Below, one piece after another: positions 28,296 to 37,413 of a stretch of DNA of 64,000 bases. The DNA lies in NCBI GenBank assembly GCA_011390565.1, contig JAABSC010000004.1, positions 103,367-167,366 on the forward strand, written 5' to 3'. The stretch comes from Thioalkalivibrio paradoxus. GTDB lineage: Bacteria > Pseudomonadota > Gammaproteobacteria > Ectothiorhodospirales > Ectothiorhodospiraceae. The position numbers and the translations under genes are program-made. Positions within the stretch are counted from its first letter, which is position 1. Every line of letters begins with the position of its first letter. The notes under the pieces are model-generated. The model saw nothing but the letters and a program-made list of their open reading frames with translations, did no database searches and had not been told where the DNA came from.

Positions 28296-28480
28296 CCCTT
28301 CCTCCTTGTGTGTATTTCTGTAGGGTATTGAACTGCAAGGAAATCCAGACCCGGAAAGTCCCGAAACCGGAAACGGTCGCGACTATACGCCATCCGCGGC
28401 AGAGCGGGTAGGGGGCCAAATGGGGGGGTGCCTCTTGCGGAAACTGGCGGGCTGATGGTTTTCAGCTATGCTCTGAGTTC

Positions 28481-29467
28481 ATGAGTGAAACCGACCTCAC
28501 CGATCCCTTCGGTCGCCGCATCGAGTACGTTCGCGTCTCGGTGACGGATCGGTGCGACCTGCGCTGCTCGTACTGCATGCCGCGAGGCTTCCGCGATTTC
28601 GAAGAGCCGGAAGACTGGCTGACCTTCGACGAACTGGAACGCGTCATGGCGGCCTTCGCCCGACTCGGGACCCGCCGCATCCGGCTCACCGGTGGCGAGC
28701 CGCTGGTGCGCAGGGGTCTGCCGGTGCTGGCGCGACAACTGTCCGCGCTGCCTGGCGTGGAAGACATCTCCCTGTCCACGAACGCGACCCGCCTGGCGCG
28801 CTCGGCCACCGAACTCCGCGATGCGGGGATCCGACGCATCAATGTCAGCCTCGACTCGTTGCGACCGGAAGTGTTCAAGCAGGTCACCGGGGGCAAGCTG
28901 GAAAAGGTGCTCGACGGCCTGATGGCCGCGAAGGCCGCGGGATTCCATCCGATCAAGATCAACATGGTGGTGATGGCGGGCGTGAACGAGGACGAAGTCG
29001 AGGACATGGTCCGCTTCTGTCTCGAACACGGCTTCACGCTGCGCTTCATCGAGACCATGCCGATGGGCGATACCGGTCGCGAGGCCATCGGACACTTCGT
29101 CGACCTGCAGAAGGTCAAGGCCCGTCTGGCGAAGCGTTTCGAGCTGTTGCCGGGGGTGATGCCGGGCGGCGGCCCGGCGCGCTACGTCAAGGTCGCCGGC
29201 AGCGACCTGCATATCGGATTCATCACCCCGATCTCGCAGCATTTCTGCGCCACCTGCAACCGGGTGCGGCTCTCGGTGGACGGCACCATCTACACCTGTC
29301 TGGGCAACGAACACCATCTTGAACTGCGGCCCCGACTTCGCGCCGGCTGCTCGGATGCGGACATCGAAGACGCGATCCGCGAAGCCATCCGACTGAAACC
29401 GGAACGGCACGAGTTCAACGAAAAGCCTGAAAAGATCGTGCGCTTCATGTCCATGACGGGCGGCTGA
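28481..29467 (+). CDS. moaA: GTP 3',8-cyclase MoaA
   Basis: The 328-residue radical SAM enzyme has the first cluster motif CDLRCSYCMP near residue 24 and the second cluster cysteines in CATCNRVRLS plus a later Cys in YTCLGNE. It starts molybdopterin synthesis from GTP. The C-terminal GG dipeptide essential for MoaA activity is present (SMTGG). It is monocistronic here, with moaD and moaE elsewhere in the window. Confidence 0.97.
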   Translation: MSETDLTDPFGRRIEYVRVSVTDRCDLRCSYCMPRGFRDFEEPEDWLTFDELERVMAAFARLGTRRIRLTGGEPLVRRGLPVLARQLSALPGVEDISLSTNATRLARSATELRDAGIRRINVSLDSLRPEVFKQVTGGKLEKVLDGLMAAKAAGFHPIKINMVVMAGVNEDEVEDMVRFCLEHGFTLRFIETMPMGDTGREAIGHFVDLQKVKARLAKRFELLPGVMPGGGPARYVKVAGSDLHIGFITPISQHFCATCNRVRLSVDGTIYTCLGNEHHLELRPRLRAGCSDADIEDAIREAIRLKPERHEFNEKPEKIVRFMSMTGG

Positions 29468-29493
29468 CCCACCGCGGGTCGACGCCCGCCCTG

Positions 29494-30861
29494 TCAACGC
29501 ACCCAGACGGTCTTCGCATTCACGAACTCGCGGATACCCAGCCCCCAGAGTTCGCGTCCGTAACCCGAGTCCTTGACGCCGCCGAAAGGCAGGCGCGGGT
29601 CGCTTTTCACGATGCCGTTGACAAAGGCGCAGCCGCATTCCAGGCGCCGGGCGATGTCTTCGCCGCGCACGGGATCGCGGGTCCACACACTGCCGCCCAG
29701 CCCATAGCGCGAGGCATTCGCCAGCCGGACCGCGTCGTCGGCATCCGTGGCACGGATCACCGCAGCGACCGGCCCGAAGGTCTCTTCGTCGAAAGCCGCC
29801 ATTCCAGGTCGCACATGATCGAGCAGCGTCGGCGCATAGAAGAACCCCTCGCGTTCCAGGCGTCGTCCGCCGGTGACACAGTGCGCACCGGCCTCGATAC
29901 TTCGACGCACCTGGTCATCCAGGTCCTCCAGCAGGTCCTCCCGCGCCAAAGGACCCAGGTCGGTGGTCTCCTCCATCGGATCCCCCACCCGAAGCTCCCG
30001 GACCCCGTCCCGAAAGCGCTCGATGAACGCGTCGGCGACGGCTTGTTCGACGATGAAACGCTTGGCGGCGATGCAGGTTTCCCCGTTGTTCTGGAAACGT
30101 CCGCGTAGCGCCTGGGCAACCGTCTCGTCGAGGTCTGCGTCCGCCAGTACCACGAACGCATCGGATCCACCGAGTTCCAGCACGGTTTTCTTCAAGGCCT
30201 TGCCGGCCGCAGCAGCCACCGCCCGACCGGCGCGTTCCGAACCGGTGAGGCTGACGCCCCGCACGCGCGCATCGGCGATGATCGACTCCACCCGATCGGA
30301 GCCCACCGGAAGGTTGACGAAAACCCCGCGCGGAAAACCGGCCTCGAGAAACGTCTCCTCGAGAGCGGCGGCGCAACCGGGCACGTTCGACGCGTGCTTC
30401 AGCAACACCGTGTTGCCAGCCAGCGTAGCGGGAACCGCCTGCCGCAGCGCCTGCCAGAACGGGAAATTCCAGGGCATCACCAGCAGAACAGGACCCAGCG
30501 GCTGCCAGGCCACCAGCGACCGCCCGGCGTCCGAGGCGATCATCTCGTCCACCAGGAAATCCGGACCGCGCGCAGCGAAGTACTCGCAGGCCGACGCGCA
30601 TTTCTCGACCTCGGCTCGGGCCTCGGCAAGACGCTTGCCCATCTCACGGGTCGCGAGCCGCGCGAGCTTTTCAGAGGCCCCGCGCAGCGCGCCCGCCAGG
30701 TGCCGCAGGCGTTCCGCCCGATCCGCAACGGGAACCGCGCGCCAATCCTGGAATCGCTCGTGGGCGAGCCGCAACGCGGATTCGATCTGCGCTTCATCGA
30801 ATGACGGGAAGGACTCGACCCGCTTGCCGTCGACCGGATTCGAACTGACCAGCTCACCCAT
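29494..30861 (-). CDS. NAD(P)-dependent aldehyde dehydrogenase, succinate-semialdehyde type
   Basis: The 455-residue ALDH has MPWNFPFWQ (cofactor), FVNLP, GSERAGRAV, the general base in LELGGSDAFVV, the catalytic Cys in NNGETCIAAKRF, and FGGVKDSGYGRELW. It is close in layout to the short succinate-semialdehyde dehydrogenases (GabD1/Sad type). Exact substrate cannot be told from sequence. It converges on moaA and is divergent from the NDUFA9-like gene. Confidence 0.88.
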   Translation of the reverse strand: MGELVSSNPVDGKRVESFPSFDEAQIESALRLAHERFQDWRAVPVADRAERLRHLAGALRGASEKLARLATREMGKRLAEARAEVEKCASACEYFAARGPDFLVDEMIASDAGRSLVAWQPLGPVLLVMPWNFPFWQALRQAVPATLAGNTVLLKHASNVPGCAAALEETFLEAGFPRGVFVNLPVGSDRVESIIADARVRGVSLTGSERAGRAVAAAAGKALKKTVLELGGSDAFVVLADADLDETVAQALRGRFQNNGETCIAAKRFIVEQAVADAFIERFRDGVRELRVGDPMEETTDLGPLAREDLLEDLDDQVRRSIEAGAHCVTGGRRLEREGFFYAPTLLDHVRPGMAAFDEETFGPVAAVIRATDADDAVRLANASRYGLGGSVWTRDPVRGEDIARRLECGCAFVNGIVKSDPRLPFGGVKDSGYGRELWGLGIREFVNAKTVWVR

Positions 30862-30984
30862 GGTATGCCTCCCGTCCCCGATGGACCCGCGTCGCGCCGA
30901 AGCCTCGAAACAGGGACGTCGCCGGAGCGCGCGGGTTAGAATAGGCCTTCAACCCTGTCCAATCCGTGAAGGAAATACAAGGGC

Positions 30985-31926
30985 ATGTCGATCAAGAACG
31001 TGTGCATCCTCGGCGGAACCGGCTTCGTCGGTCGGCATATCGTCGCGCGTCTCGCCGAGCGCGAAATCTCGGTCCGCATCCTCACCCGGCATCCGGAGCG
31101 ACACCGCGACCTGAAGATCCTGCCCCAGGTCGAACTGATCACGGGAGATGCGCACGATCCGGCGCATCTGGACGGCTTTTTCGCCGGCGCTGACGCGGTG
31201 ATCAACCTGGTCGGCATCCTCAATGAAAGGGGCCGCGACGGATCGGGGTTTCAGCGGGCGCACACGGAGCTGACCGAAAAGGCACTGGCGGCCGCGGCAG
31301 AACGTGGCGTGGGTCGCTTCGTCCAGATGAGCGCACTGGGGGCGGACATGCCTGATCCGCCCAGCCACTACCTGCGCACCAAGGGGGCGGCGGAACAGGC
31401 CGTGTTCGCCGCGACCGCGTTTCCGGTGACGGTATTCAGGCCCTCGGTGATCTTCGGACCCGGGGATTCGTTCCTGAACCGCTTCGCGGACCTGCTCAGA
31501 ATCGCGCCCTTCATGCCGCTGGCCCGCGCCGAGGCCCGTTTTTCGCCGGTGTACGTCGGCGATGTCGCCGATCACTTCGTGAACTGCCTGAACGACCCGT
31601 CCACTTTTGGCAAGGGGTTCGAACTCTGCGGTCCGCGGGTCTACACCCTGGCCGACCTGGTGCGCTACACGGGTCGGCTGACCCGGCGGCGGCGGACCGT
31701 TCTGCCGCTGCCCGAGTGGGCGGGCAAGCTGCAGGCCTTCATCTTTGAATTCGTTCCCGGCAAACCGCTGTCTCGAGACAATCTTGCGTCGCTCTCGGTC
31801 GACAGTGTCTGTTCCGGCGAAACCCTGCCCTGCCCGACCCTCCTCGAGGCGATTGCACCCGGCTACCTTGGGCAACTGGGCCATCAGGCCCGGATGCAGC
31901 GCCTGCGGATGGGGCAGCGCGAGTAG
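30985..31926 (+). CDS. Complex I NDUFA9-like NAD(P)-binding protein
   Basis: The 313-residue protein has an N-terminal Rossmann motif GGTGFVGRH (residues 10-18), DAVINLVGIL and RPSVIFGPGDSFLNRFA, typical of the atypical short-chain dehydrogenase family that includes the NDUFA9 accessory subunit of complex I. The bacterial role is unclear: it may bind NAD(P)H in respiratory-chain maintenance or quinone metabolism. It precedes cca by 3 bases, so the two are one operon. Confidence 0.88.
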   Translation: MSIKNVCILGGTGFVGRHIVARLAEREISVRILTRHPERHRDLKILPQVELITGDAHDPAHLDGFFAGADAVINLVGILNERGRDGSGFQRAHTELTEKALAAAAERGVGRFVQMSALGADMPDPPSHYLRTKGAAEQAVFAATAFPVTVFRPSVIFGPGDSFLNRFADLLRIAPFMPLARAEARFSPVYVGDVADHFVNCLNDPSTFGKGFELCGPRVYTLADLVRYTGRLTRRRRTVLPLPEWAGKLQAFIFEFVPGKPLSRDNLASLSVDSVCSGETLPCPTLLEAIAPGYLGQLGHQARMQRLRMGQRE

Positions 31927-31929
31927 GCC

Positions 31930-33165
31930 ATGCAGGTTTTTCTCGTCGGCGGTGCGGTGCGCGACCGTCTGCTCGGCCGCCCCGTCCGGGAGCGGGACTA
32001 CGTGGTGGTGGGCGCCACCCCGGCGGCCATGGAAGCCCTGGGTTACCGGCCGGTCGGCCGGGATTTTCCCGTGTTCCTGCACCCGGAAACCCGCGAGGAA
32101 TATGCGCTCGCGCGCACCGAGCGCAAAACCGCTCGCGGTTACCATGGCTTCGCCTTTCATGCCGATCCCGAAGTCACCCTGGAACAGGATCTGGCCCGCA
32201 GGGATCTGACGATCAACGCGATCGCGGAAGCCGAGGACGGCCGCCTGATCGATCCCTTCGACGGCCAGCGGGATCTCGATGCCCGGGTGCTGCGACACGT
32301 GTCGCCAGCGTTCGCCGAAGATCCCGTTCGACTGCTGCGCCTGGCCCGTCTGGCGGCCCAACTGCAGCCCTTCGGGTTCACCGTGGCGGCCGAGACAGCG
32401 CGTCTGTTGCGCGAACTGGTCGCGAGCGGAGAACTCGACGCACTGGTGCCGGAACGCGTCTGGGCCGAGTGTGAAAAGGCCCTTGCCAGCCCGGCCCCGG
32501 TCCGTTTCTTCGAAATCCTTCGGGACTGTGGCGCACTCCGGGTTCTGTTTCCCGAACTGGACCGTCTGTTCGGGGTTCCCCAACCGCCACGCTACCATCC
32601 GGAGATCGACACCGGGGTCCACACGCTGATGGTCCTCGAGCAAGCCAGCCAGCTCAGCGAGTCTCCCGAGGTGCGGTTCGCCGCGCTGGTGCACGACCTC
32701 GGAAAGGGCAATACGCCAGCCGAGGTCCTGCCCAGCCACCACGGCCACGAGGAACGCGGTGTCCGGCTCATCGAGGCATTATCGGCGCGACTGCGTGTTC
32801 CGAAGCGCTATCGGGAGATCGCGATCCGTGTCGCGCGCTACCATGGCTGGGTACACCGCGTGTTCGAATTGCGCCCCGTGACCATCATGAAGCTCGTCGA
32901 GGGCATCGATGCGCTGCGGCGGCCCGAGGGACTGGAACCCTTCCTGCATGCCGTGGAAGCCGATTTTCGTGGCCGGAAGGACTTCGCGGAGCGTCCGTAC
33001 CCTCAGGCCGAGGCGGTACGAGCCGCGGTACAGGCCGCGGCCGCCGTTTCCCCGCAGCCTTTCCTGGAGAGCGGGCTCAAGGGGCCGAAACTGGGTTCAG
33101 CGCTGCGCAGAGCGCGCATCGCGGCCATCGCCGGGCAGCGTCGGCAGGCCCCTTCGGAGCATTGA
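31930..33165 (+). CDS. cca: Multifunctional CCA-adding enzyme
   Basis: The 411-residue class II nucleotidyltransferase has [12 protein letters not shown] at the N-terminus, the catalytic [11 protein letters not shown] region, [10 protein letters not shown] and [11 protein letters not shown], and a C-terminal HD domain with LVHDLGKG. It adds or repairs the CCA end of tRNA; the HD domain gives phosphatase/phosphodiesterase activity. Length matches the gammaproteobacterial type (about 410). Confidence 0.96.
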   Translation: MQVFLVGGAVRDRLLGRPVRERDYVVVGATPAAMEALGYRPVGRDFPVFLHPETREEYALARTERKTARGYHGFAFHADPEVTLEQDLARRDLTINAIAEAEDGRLIDPFDGQRDLDARVLRHVSPAFAEDPVRLLRLARLAAQLQPFGFTVAAETARLLRELVASGELDALVPERVWAECEKALASPAPVRFFEILRDCGALRVLFPELDRLFGVPQPPRYHPEIDTGVHTLMVLEQASQLSESPEVRFAALVHDLGKGNTPAEVLPSHHGHEERGVRLIEALSARLRVPKRYREIAIRVARYHGWVHRVFELRPVTIMKLVEGIDALRRPEGLEPFLHAVEADFRGRKDFAERPYPQAEAVRAAVQAAAAVSPQPFLESGLKGPKLGSALRRARIAAIAGQRRQAPSEH

Positions 33166-33243
33166 ACGGCCGCGCCAACTTGCCTGCCGGCACCCGGCAC
33201 CGTACCCTTCCGAGCGCCAAGATTTTTGCCGAGGAAACAACCC

Positions 33244-33900
33244 ATGGACTTTGCCCAGGCGCGCACCAACATGGTGGAACAACAGGTTCGGCCCTGGGAC
33301 GTGCTGGACATGCGCGTGCTGGACGTCATGGAAGCGCTGCCAAGAGAGCACTTCGTGCCGGAAGGCCGCGAAGGGCTGGCCTATGCCGATACCGAGATTC
33401 CGCTGGAACAGGGAGAGCGGATGCTCGCGCCCAAGGTCGTGGGCCGATTGTTGCAGGCACTGGCGCCCGGGAGCACGGAGACCGCGCTTGAGATCGGCAC
33501 GGGCTCGGGCTATGTGACCGCCTGTCTCGCACATCTGTGCGCGCACGTGGACAGTGTCGAGCGCATCGATGCCCTGCGCCTTGCGGCCCGGTCCCGCCTG
33601 GACGCGGCGGGCATCCAGAACGCCAGTCTGCGCACAGCGACGGTAACCCCCGAATGGACGCCCGCGCGGACCCGCTATGACCTGATCAGCGTGAACGGAG
33701 CCATGACCGAGTACCACCCGTTCCTGCAGCGTCACCTGAGTCTGGGTGGGCGCCTGTTCGTGGTCTTCGGCAAGCCACCCGCGATGGAGGCTGTACTCGT
33801 TACGCGTGTCGCGGAAAACAGCTACCGGTCGGACCGCCTGTTCGAAACCACCCTGAAACCGCTGGTGGGCTTCGAGCAGCAGCCCGAGTTCGTCTTCTGA
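33244..33900 (+). CDS. Protein-L-isoaspartate O-methyltransferase family protein
   Basis: The 218-residue methyltransferase has EQQVRPWDVLD, REHFVP, LEIGTGSGYVTACLA (SAM motif I) and LSLGGRLFVVFG. Members of this PIMT-like branch are encoded directly before tolC in many gammaproteobacteria, as here. The true repair activity on isoaspartate is uncertain for this branch. The ATG at 33244 follows GAGGAAA; an extension of 6 codons is open upstream. Confidence 0.88.
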   Translation: MDFAQARTNMVEQQVRPWDVLDMRVLDVMEALPREHFVPEGREGLAYADTEIPLEQGERMLAPKVVGRLLQALAPGSTETALEIGTGSGYVTACLAHLCAHVDSVERIDALRLAARSRLDAAGIQNASLRTATVTPEWTPARTRYDLISVNGAMTEYHPFLQRHLSLGGRLFVVFGKPPAMEAVLVTRVAENSYRSDRLFETTLKPLVGFEQQPEFVF

Positions 33901-34006
33901 GAGCGATGACCCGGTCCCGCAAGCGGCCGTTCCAATGCCACAGACGTCCCATCGCGGCCGGTCTCTGCTAAGATTAGAGCACTTTGTCGGCCCGGGAATC
34001 GACCCC

Positions 34007-35323
34007 ATGAGAATGCTTCGTACCCTTTGTGTCGCAGCAGCGCTTGCGGCGCTGTCGGCGCTTCCCCTCCATGCGGCGGACCTGCTGCAGGTTTACCAGG
34101 ATGCCCTCGCCAACGATGCGGAGCTGCGCGCCGCCGAGGCAAATTACCGGGCGGTTCTCGAAGCCAAGCCGCTGGCCCGCTCGGCACAGCTGCCTCAGAT
34201 CTCCGCCGATGCCGAACTGGGGGGCTTTTACTCGGATCCCGACGGCAGGGACAGTGTCGACGGGAGCCGGTACGACCTCTCGCTCAATCTGTTCCAGAGC
34301 CTGTTCGACCGGCGCAACCAGATCGGTGTCACCCAGGCCGATCTGCAGATCGCCAGCGCCGCGGCAGACCTCGACGCGACACGCCAGGAACTGATACGAC
34401 GCGTTGCCGAAGCCTATTTCGATGTCCTTCTCGCCGAGGAAACCCTGACCTTCCGCCGCGCGGAGAAACAGGCCATCGGCCGGCAGCTCGAACAGACGCA
34501 GCGCCGCTTCGAGGTCGGGTTGATTGCGATTACCGACGTGAAGGAAGCTCAGGCCCGGTTCGATATTGCCAGGTCCGACGAAATCGCCGCCGAGAACGAC
34601 CTCAACCTGGCCAACGAGCGGCTGGCCGTCATCACCAACACCTATTACGACCGTCTGGCGGCCCTCAAGCCGGATGCGATGCTGCCGACCGGACCGGAGC
34701 CCGAAGATCCCGAACAGTGGGTCTCCGTGGCCCTGGAGCAGAACCAGGATCTGATCGCACGCCGCCTCCAGGCTGAAATCGCCCGTGAACAGATCGGTCG
34801 TCAGCGCGCCGAGGGACTCCCGACGCTGGGACTGGCCGCCTCCGTCGGCGATACCGGTTACAGCGGGGTCAACGGCCTCCCGGGGTTCATCGACAGCACC
34901 GATGCGCGGGTCGGCCTGCGCCTCGAAGTGCCGCTCTACACGGGTGGCCGGGTCAGCGCACTGACCCGGGAAGCACGCGAGGAGTTCGAGGCGGCCCAGG
35001 AGAGCGTGATGCTGACCGAGCGGAGGGTCGTCCAGCTCACCCGCAGCAGCTTCCTGTCCGTGGTGTCCAACGCGGCCCGGGCCAATGCCCTGCGGCAGGC
35101 GGTCATTTCGAACCAGGCGGCACTCGAGTCGACCGAGGCCGGTTTCGAAGTGGGAACGCGGACCCAGGTCGATGTGCTTCTGGCCCTTCAGGAACTCTTC
35201 CGGGCGGAACGCGATCAGGCCCAGTCTCGCTACACCTTCCTGGTGGACCGGCTGCGGCTGCAGCGTGCGGTCGGCAGCCTGACCGAGGCGGACCTGCAGC
35301 GCATCAACCAGTTCCTGGAATGA
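34007..35323 (+). CDS. tolC: TolC family outer membrane channel
   Basis: The 438-residue protein has a signal peptide ending LPLHAAD and two TolC/OEP repeats: DALANDAELRAAEANYRAVLEA and RVAEAYFDVLLAEETL in the first half, and NQDLIARRLQAEIAREQIG in the second. It forms the outer-membrane exit duct for type I secretion and efflux pumps. It lacks a lipoprotein cysteine, so it is TolC-like rather than NodT-like. It starts 106 bases after the PIMT-like gene. Confidence 0.93.
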   Translation: MRMLRTLCVAAALAALSALPLHAADLLQVYQDALANDAELRAAEANYRAVLEAKPLARSAQLPQISADAELGGFYSDPDGRDSVDGSRYDLSLNLFQSLFDRRNQIGVTQADLQIASAAADLDATRQELIRRVAEAYFDVLLAEETLTFRRAEKQAIGRQLEQTQRRFEVGLIAITDVKEAQARFDIARSDEIAAENDLNLANERLAVITNTYYDRLAALKPDAMLPTGPEPEDPEQWVSVALEQNQDLIARRLQAEIAREQIGRQRAEGLPTLGLAASVGDTGYSGVNGLPGFIDSTDARVGLRLEVPLYTGGRVSALTREAREEFEAAQESVMLTERRVVQLTRSSFLSVVSNAARANALRQAVISNQAALESTEAGFEVGTRTQVDVLLALQELFRAERDQAQSRYTFLVDRLRLQRAVGSLTEADLQRINQFLE

Positions 35324-35325
35324 TC

Positions 35326-35359
35326 AAAAGCCTCGCCGGGGTCGAAATCCTTGGCTTTT
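35326..35359 (+). terminator. Possible tolC terminator
   Basis: A 7-bp stem AAAAGCC/GGCTTTT with a 20-base loop begins 2 bases after the tolC stop codon. The distal arm supplies a short T run. The long loop makes this weak. Confidence 0.3.
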
Positions 35360-35429
35360 CGACCTCCACTGGCCGCTGTCGTCGCGGAGTCCCGGCCGTG
35401 GCCGATGCTGCTGGCAGAGGGTGCGAAGC

Positions 35430-36281
35430 ATGCGCCTGACCGCCGACGAGTACCGACACCTGCCGAACCGGAGCATCACGCTTCTGGGAATGTCGGGGGT
35501 GGGCAAGACGCACCTGTCCAATCTTCTGCGCCGGGAGGACTGGTTTCATTATTCCGGGGATTACCGGATCGGAACCCGCTACCTCAGCGAACCCATTCTG
35601 GACAACATCAAGGCGCAGGCGATGCAGGTGCGTTTTCTCCGCGACCTGATCCGCTCCGATTCGATTCAGATCATCAACAACATCGGGGTCGACAATCTGC
35701 AGCCCGTTTCGAGCTTTTTGGGAAAGCTCGGCAACCCTGAGCGGGGCGGACTCTCGCTGACGGAGTTCAAGCGCCGCCAGGCCCTGCACCACGAGGCGGA
35801 AATCCAGGCCATGCTGGACGTGCCGGCCTTCATCCAGAAGGCGCGCAGCCTGTTCGGGTATCCCCATTTCATCAACGATGCCGGTGGTTCGGTCAGCGAG
35901 CTCGATTCACCGGAAGTGATGGAGACGCTCGCCCGGCACACCCTGATTCTGTATATCCGCGCCACCGAGGAAGACGAGAGCCACTTGATCGCGCGCGCAG
36001 AACGGGACCCGAAACCGCTCTACTACCGCGAGGATTTCCTGGACGACCGGCTGCAGCACTACATGGTCGAGCACGGCCTGGAATACTCGGCGCAGATCGA
36101 ACCCGACGATTTCGTTCGCTGGGTTTTCCCCTACCTGTTCCGCTCACGTCTACCGCGTTACGAGGCCATTGCCAGGGCGCACGGGTACACGCTGATCAGC
36201 AGCGAGATTGCGCAGGTCAGAACCGCCGCCGATTTCGACGACCTGGTGATGATGGCGCTGGAACGGGAGAGCACCCACTGA
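35430..36281 (+). CDS. P-loop ATPase/kinase-like protein coupled to metA
   Basis: The 283-residue protein has a Walker A motif GMSGVGKT at residues 20-27 after a hydrophobic strand (ITLL). The layout recalls small nucleotide or shikimate kinases (strand, P-loop, then HYSGDYRIGTRYL). Later features are INNIGVDNLQPVSSFLGKL, FINDAGGSVSELDSPEV and LILYIRATEEDESHL. I cannot assign a substrate. The start ATG follows GAGGG by 8 bases and is preferred over a GTG 9 bases upstream. Its stop overlaps the metA start by one base (TGATG). Confidence 0.8.
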   Translation: MRLTADEYRHLPNRSITLLGMSGVGKTHLSNLLRREDWFHYSGDYRIGTRYLSEPILDNIKAQAMQVRFLRDLIRSDSIQIINNIGVDNLQPVSSFLGKLGNPERGGLSLTEFKRRQALHHEAEIQAMLDVPAFIQKARSLFGYPHFINDAGGSVSELDSPEVMETLARHTLILYIRATEEDESHLIARAERDPKPLYYREDFLDDRLQHYMVEHGLEYSAQIEPDDFVRWVFPYLFRSRLPRYEAIARAHGYTLISSEIAQVRTAADFDDLVMMALERESTH

Positions 36282-37351
36282 TGCCGCTGGTCGCGCACAC
36301 GGCACTGCCGGCCTTCGAACGCCTGAGCCAGGAAGGTGCGACCGTATTGCCTGGCGATTACGCGCTGCACCAGGACATCCGTGCGCTGCACATCGGTCTT
36401 CTGAACATGATGCCGGACGCCGCACTGGCGGCGACCGAACGGCAATTCTTCCGGCTGATCGGGGAAAGCAACCAGATCGCCCAGTTCTACATGCACCCCT
36501 TCACGCTTGCGGAACTGCCCCGCGGCCCGGGTGGCCAGGCCCACGTGGAACAGTTCTACGAGAGCTTCGAGACCATCCAGCGCACCGGCCTGGACGCCCT
36601 GATCATCACCGGCGCCAACGTAAGCCAACCGGATCTGGCGCTGGAACCCTTTTGGGAACCGCTCGCCGAAGTCGTCGACTGGGCCTGGCACAACGTGACC
36701 TCGACGCTGTGCTCCTGTCTGGCGACCCACGCGGTGATGCAGGGCCGGTATGGCGAACGCCGGCGCCCCCGCGGACCGAAGCTGTGGGGCGTGTTCGACC
36801 ACCGCGTGGTCGATCGCGGGCATCCCCTGGTGGCCGGGGTCAACACGCGTTTCGACGTGCCCCATTCACGCTTCAACGACATCTCGCGCGAGCAGTTCGA
36901 ACGCCACGGACTGAAGGTCCTGGTCGAGGGCGAGCGCGCCGGCGTGCATCTCGCCGTTTCGCGGGACGGCTTCCGCACGGTCTTCTTCCAGGGGCACCCG
37001 GAGTACGACAGCATCAGCCTGTTGAAGGAATACAAACGCGAGGTCGGTCGCTTCGTCAACGGTGAGCGCGAGGACTTCCCGCCGCTGCCGGAAAACTACC
37101 TTGCGCCGCAGGGGGCCGCGATCCTGGAGGAACACCGCGAACGCGTCGAGCAGGCGCTGCAACGACGCGCGCCGGCGGAGCAGCTGCCGGAGGCCTTGCT
37201 GCTGGATCGGCTCGACAACACCTGGCACGACAGCGCGCTGGCCGTCGTGAACAACTGGATCGGCAACGTCTACCAGCTGACCAACCACGACCGCCGGATA
37301 CCTTTCCGACCGAGTATCGACCCCGACGACCCGCTCGGCTGGCGCCGCTGA
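36281..37351 (+). CDS. metA: MetA-family homoserine O-acyltransferase
   Basis: This 356-residue enzyme of the MetA fold acylates homoserine for methionine synthesis. STLCSCLATHA holds the nucleophile: C146 aligns with the catalytic Cys of E. coli MetA in STLFVCWAVQA. GHPEYD provides His and Glu of the active site, and NWIGNVYQLT lies near the end. The local sequence around the Cys and around TGANVS (E. coli TGAPLG) differs from the usual succinyltransferase, so the acyl donor is not certain. It is translationally coupled to the P-loop protein. Confidence 0.88.
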   Translation: MPLVAHTALPAFERLSQEGATVLPGDYALHQDIRALHIGLLNMMPDAALAATERQFFRLIGESNQIAQFYMHPFTLAELPRGPGGQAHVEQFYESFETIQRTGLDALIITGANVSQPDLALEPFWEPLAEVVDWAWHNVTSTLCSCLATHAVMQGRYGERRRPRGPKLWGVFDHRVVDRGHPLVAGVNTRFDVPHSRFNDISREQFERHGLKVLVEGERAGVHLAVSRDGFRTVFFQGHPEYDSISLLKEYKREVGRFVNGEREDFPPLPENYLAPQGAAILEEHRERVEQALQRRAPAEQLPEALLLDRLDNTWHDSALAVVNNWIGNVYQLTNHDRRIPFRPSIDPDDPLGWRR

Positions 37352-37413
37352 CCGAGCCCCACGGACCTCTGGAATCCTGCAACAGGATCCTGGCAGCCCC
37401 CGATAGAGAACAC

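Noticed and set aside
28296..28480. Possible molybdenum-cofactor riboswitch before moaA
   Set aside because: The leader has short hairpins, but I could not match the conserved Moco aptamer helices by eye.
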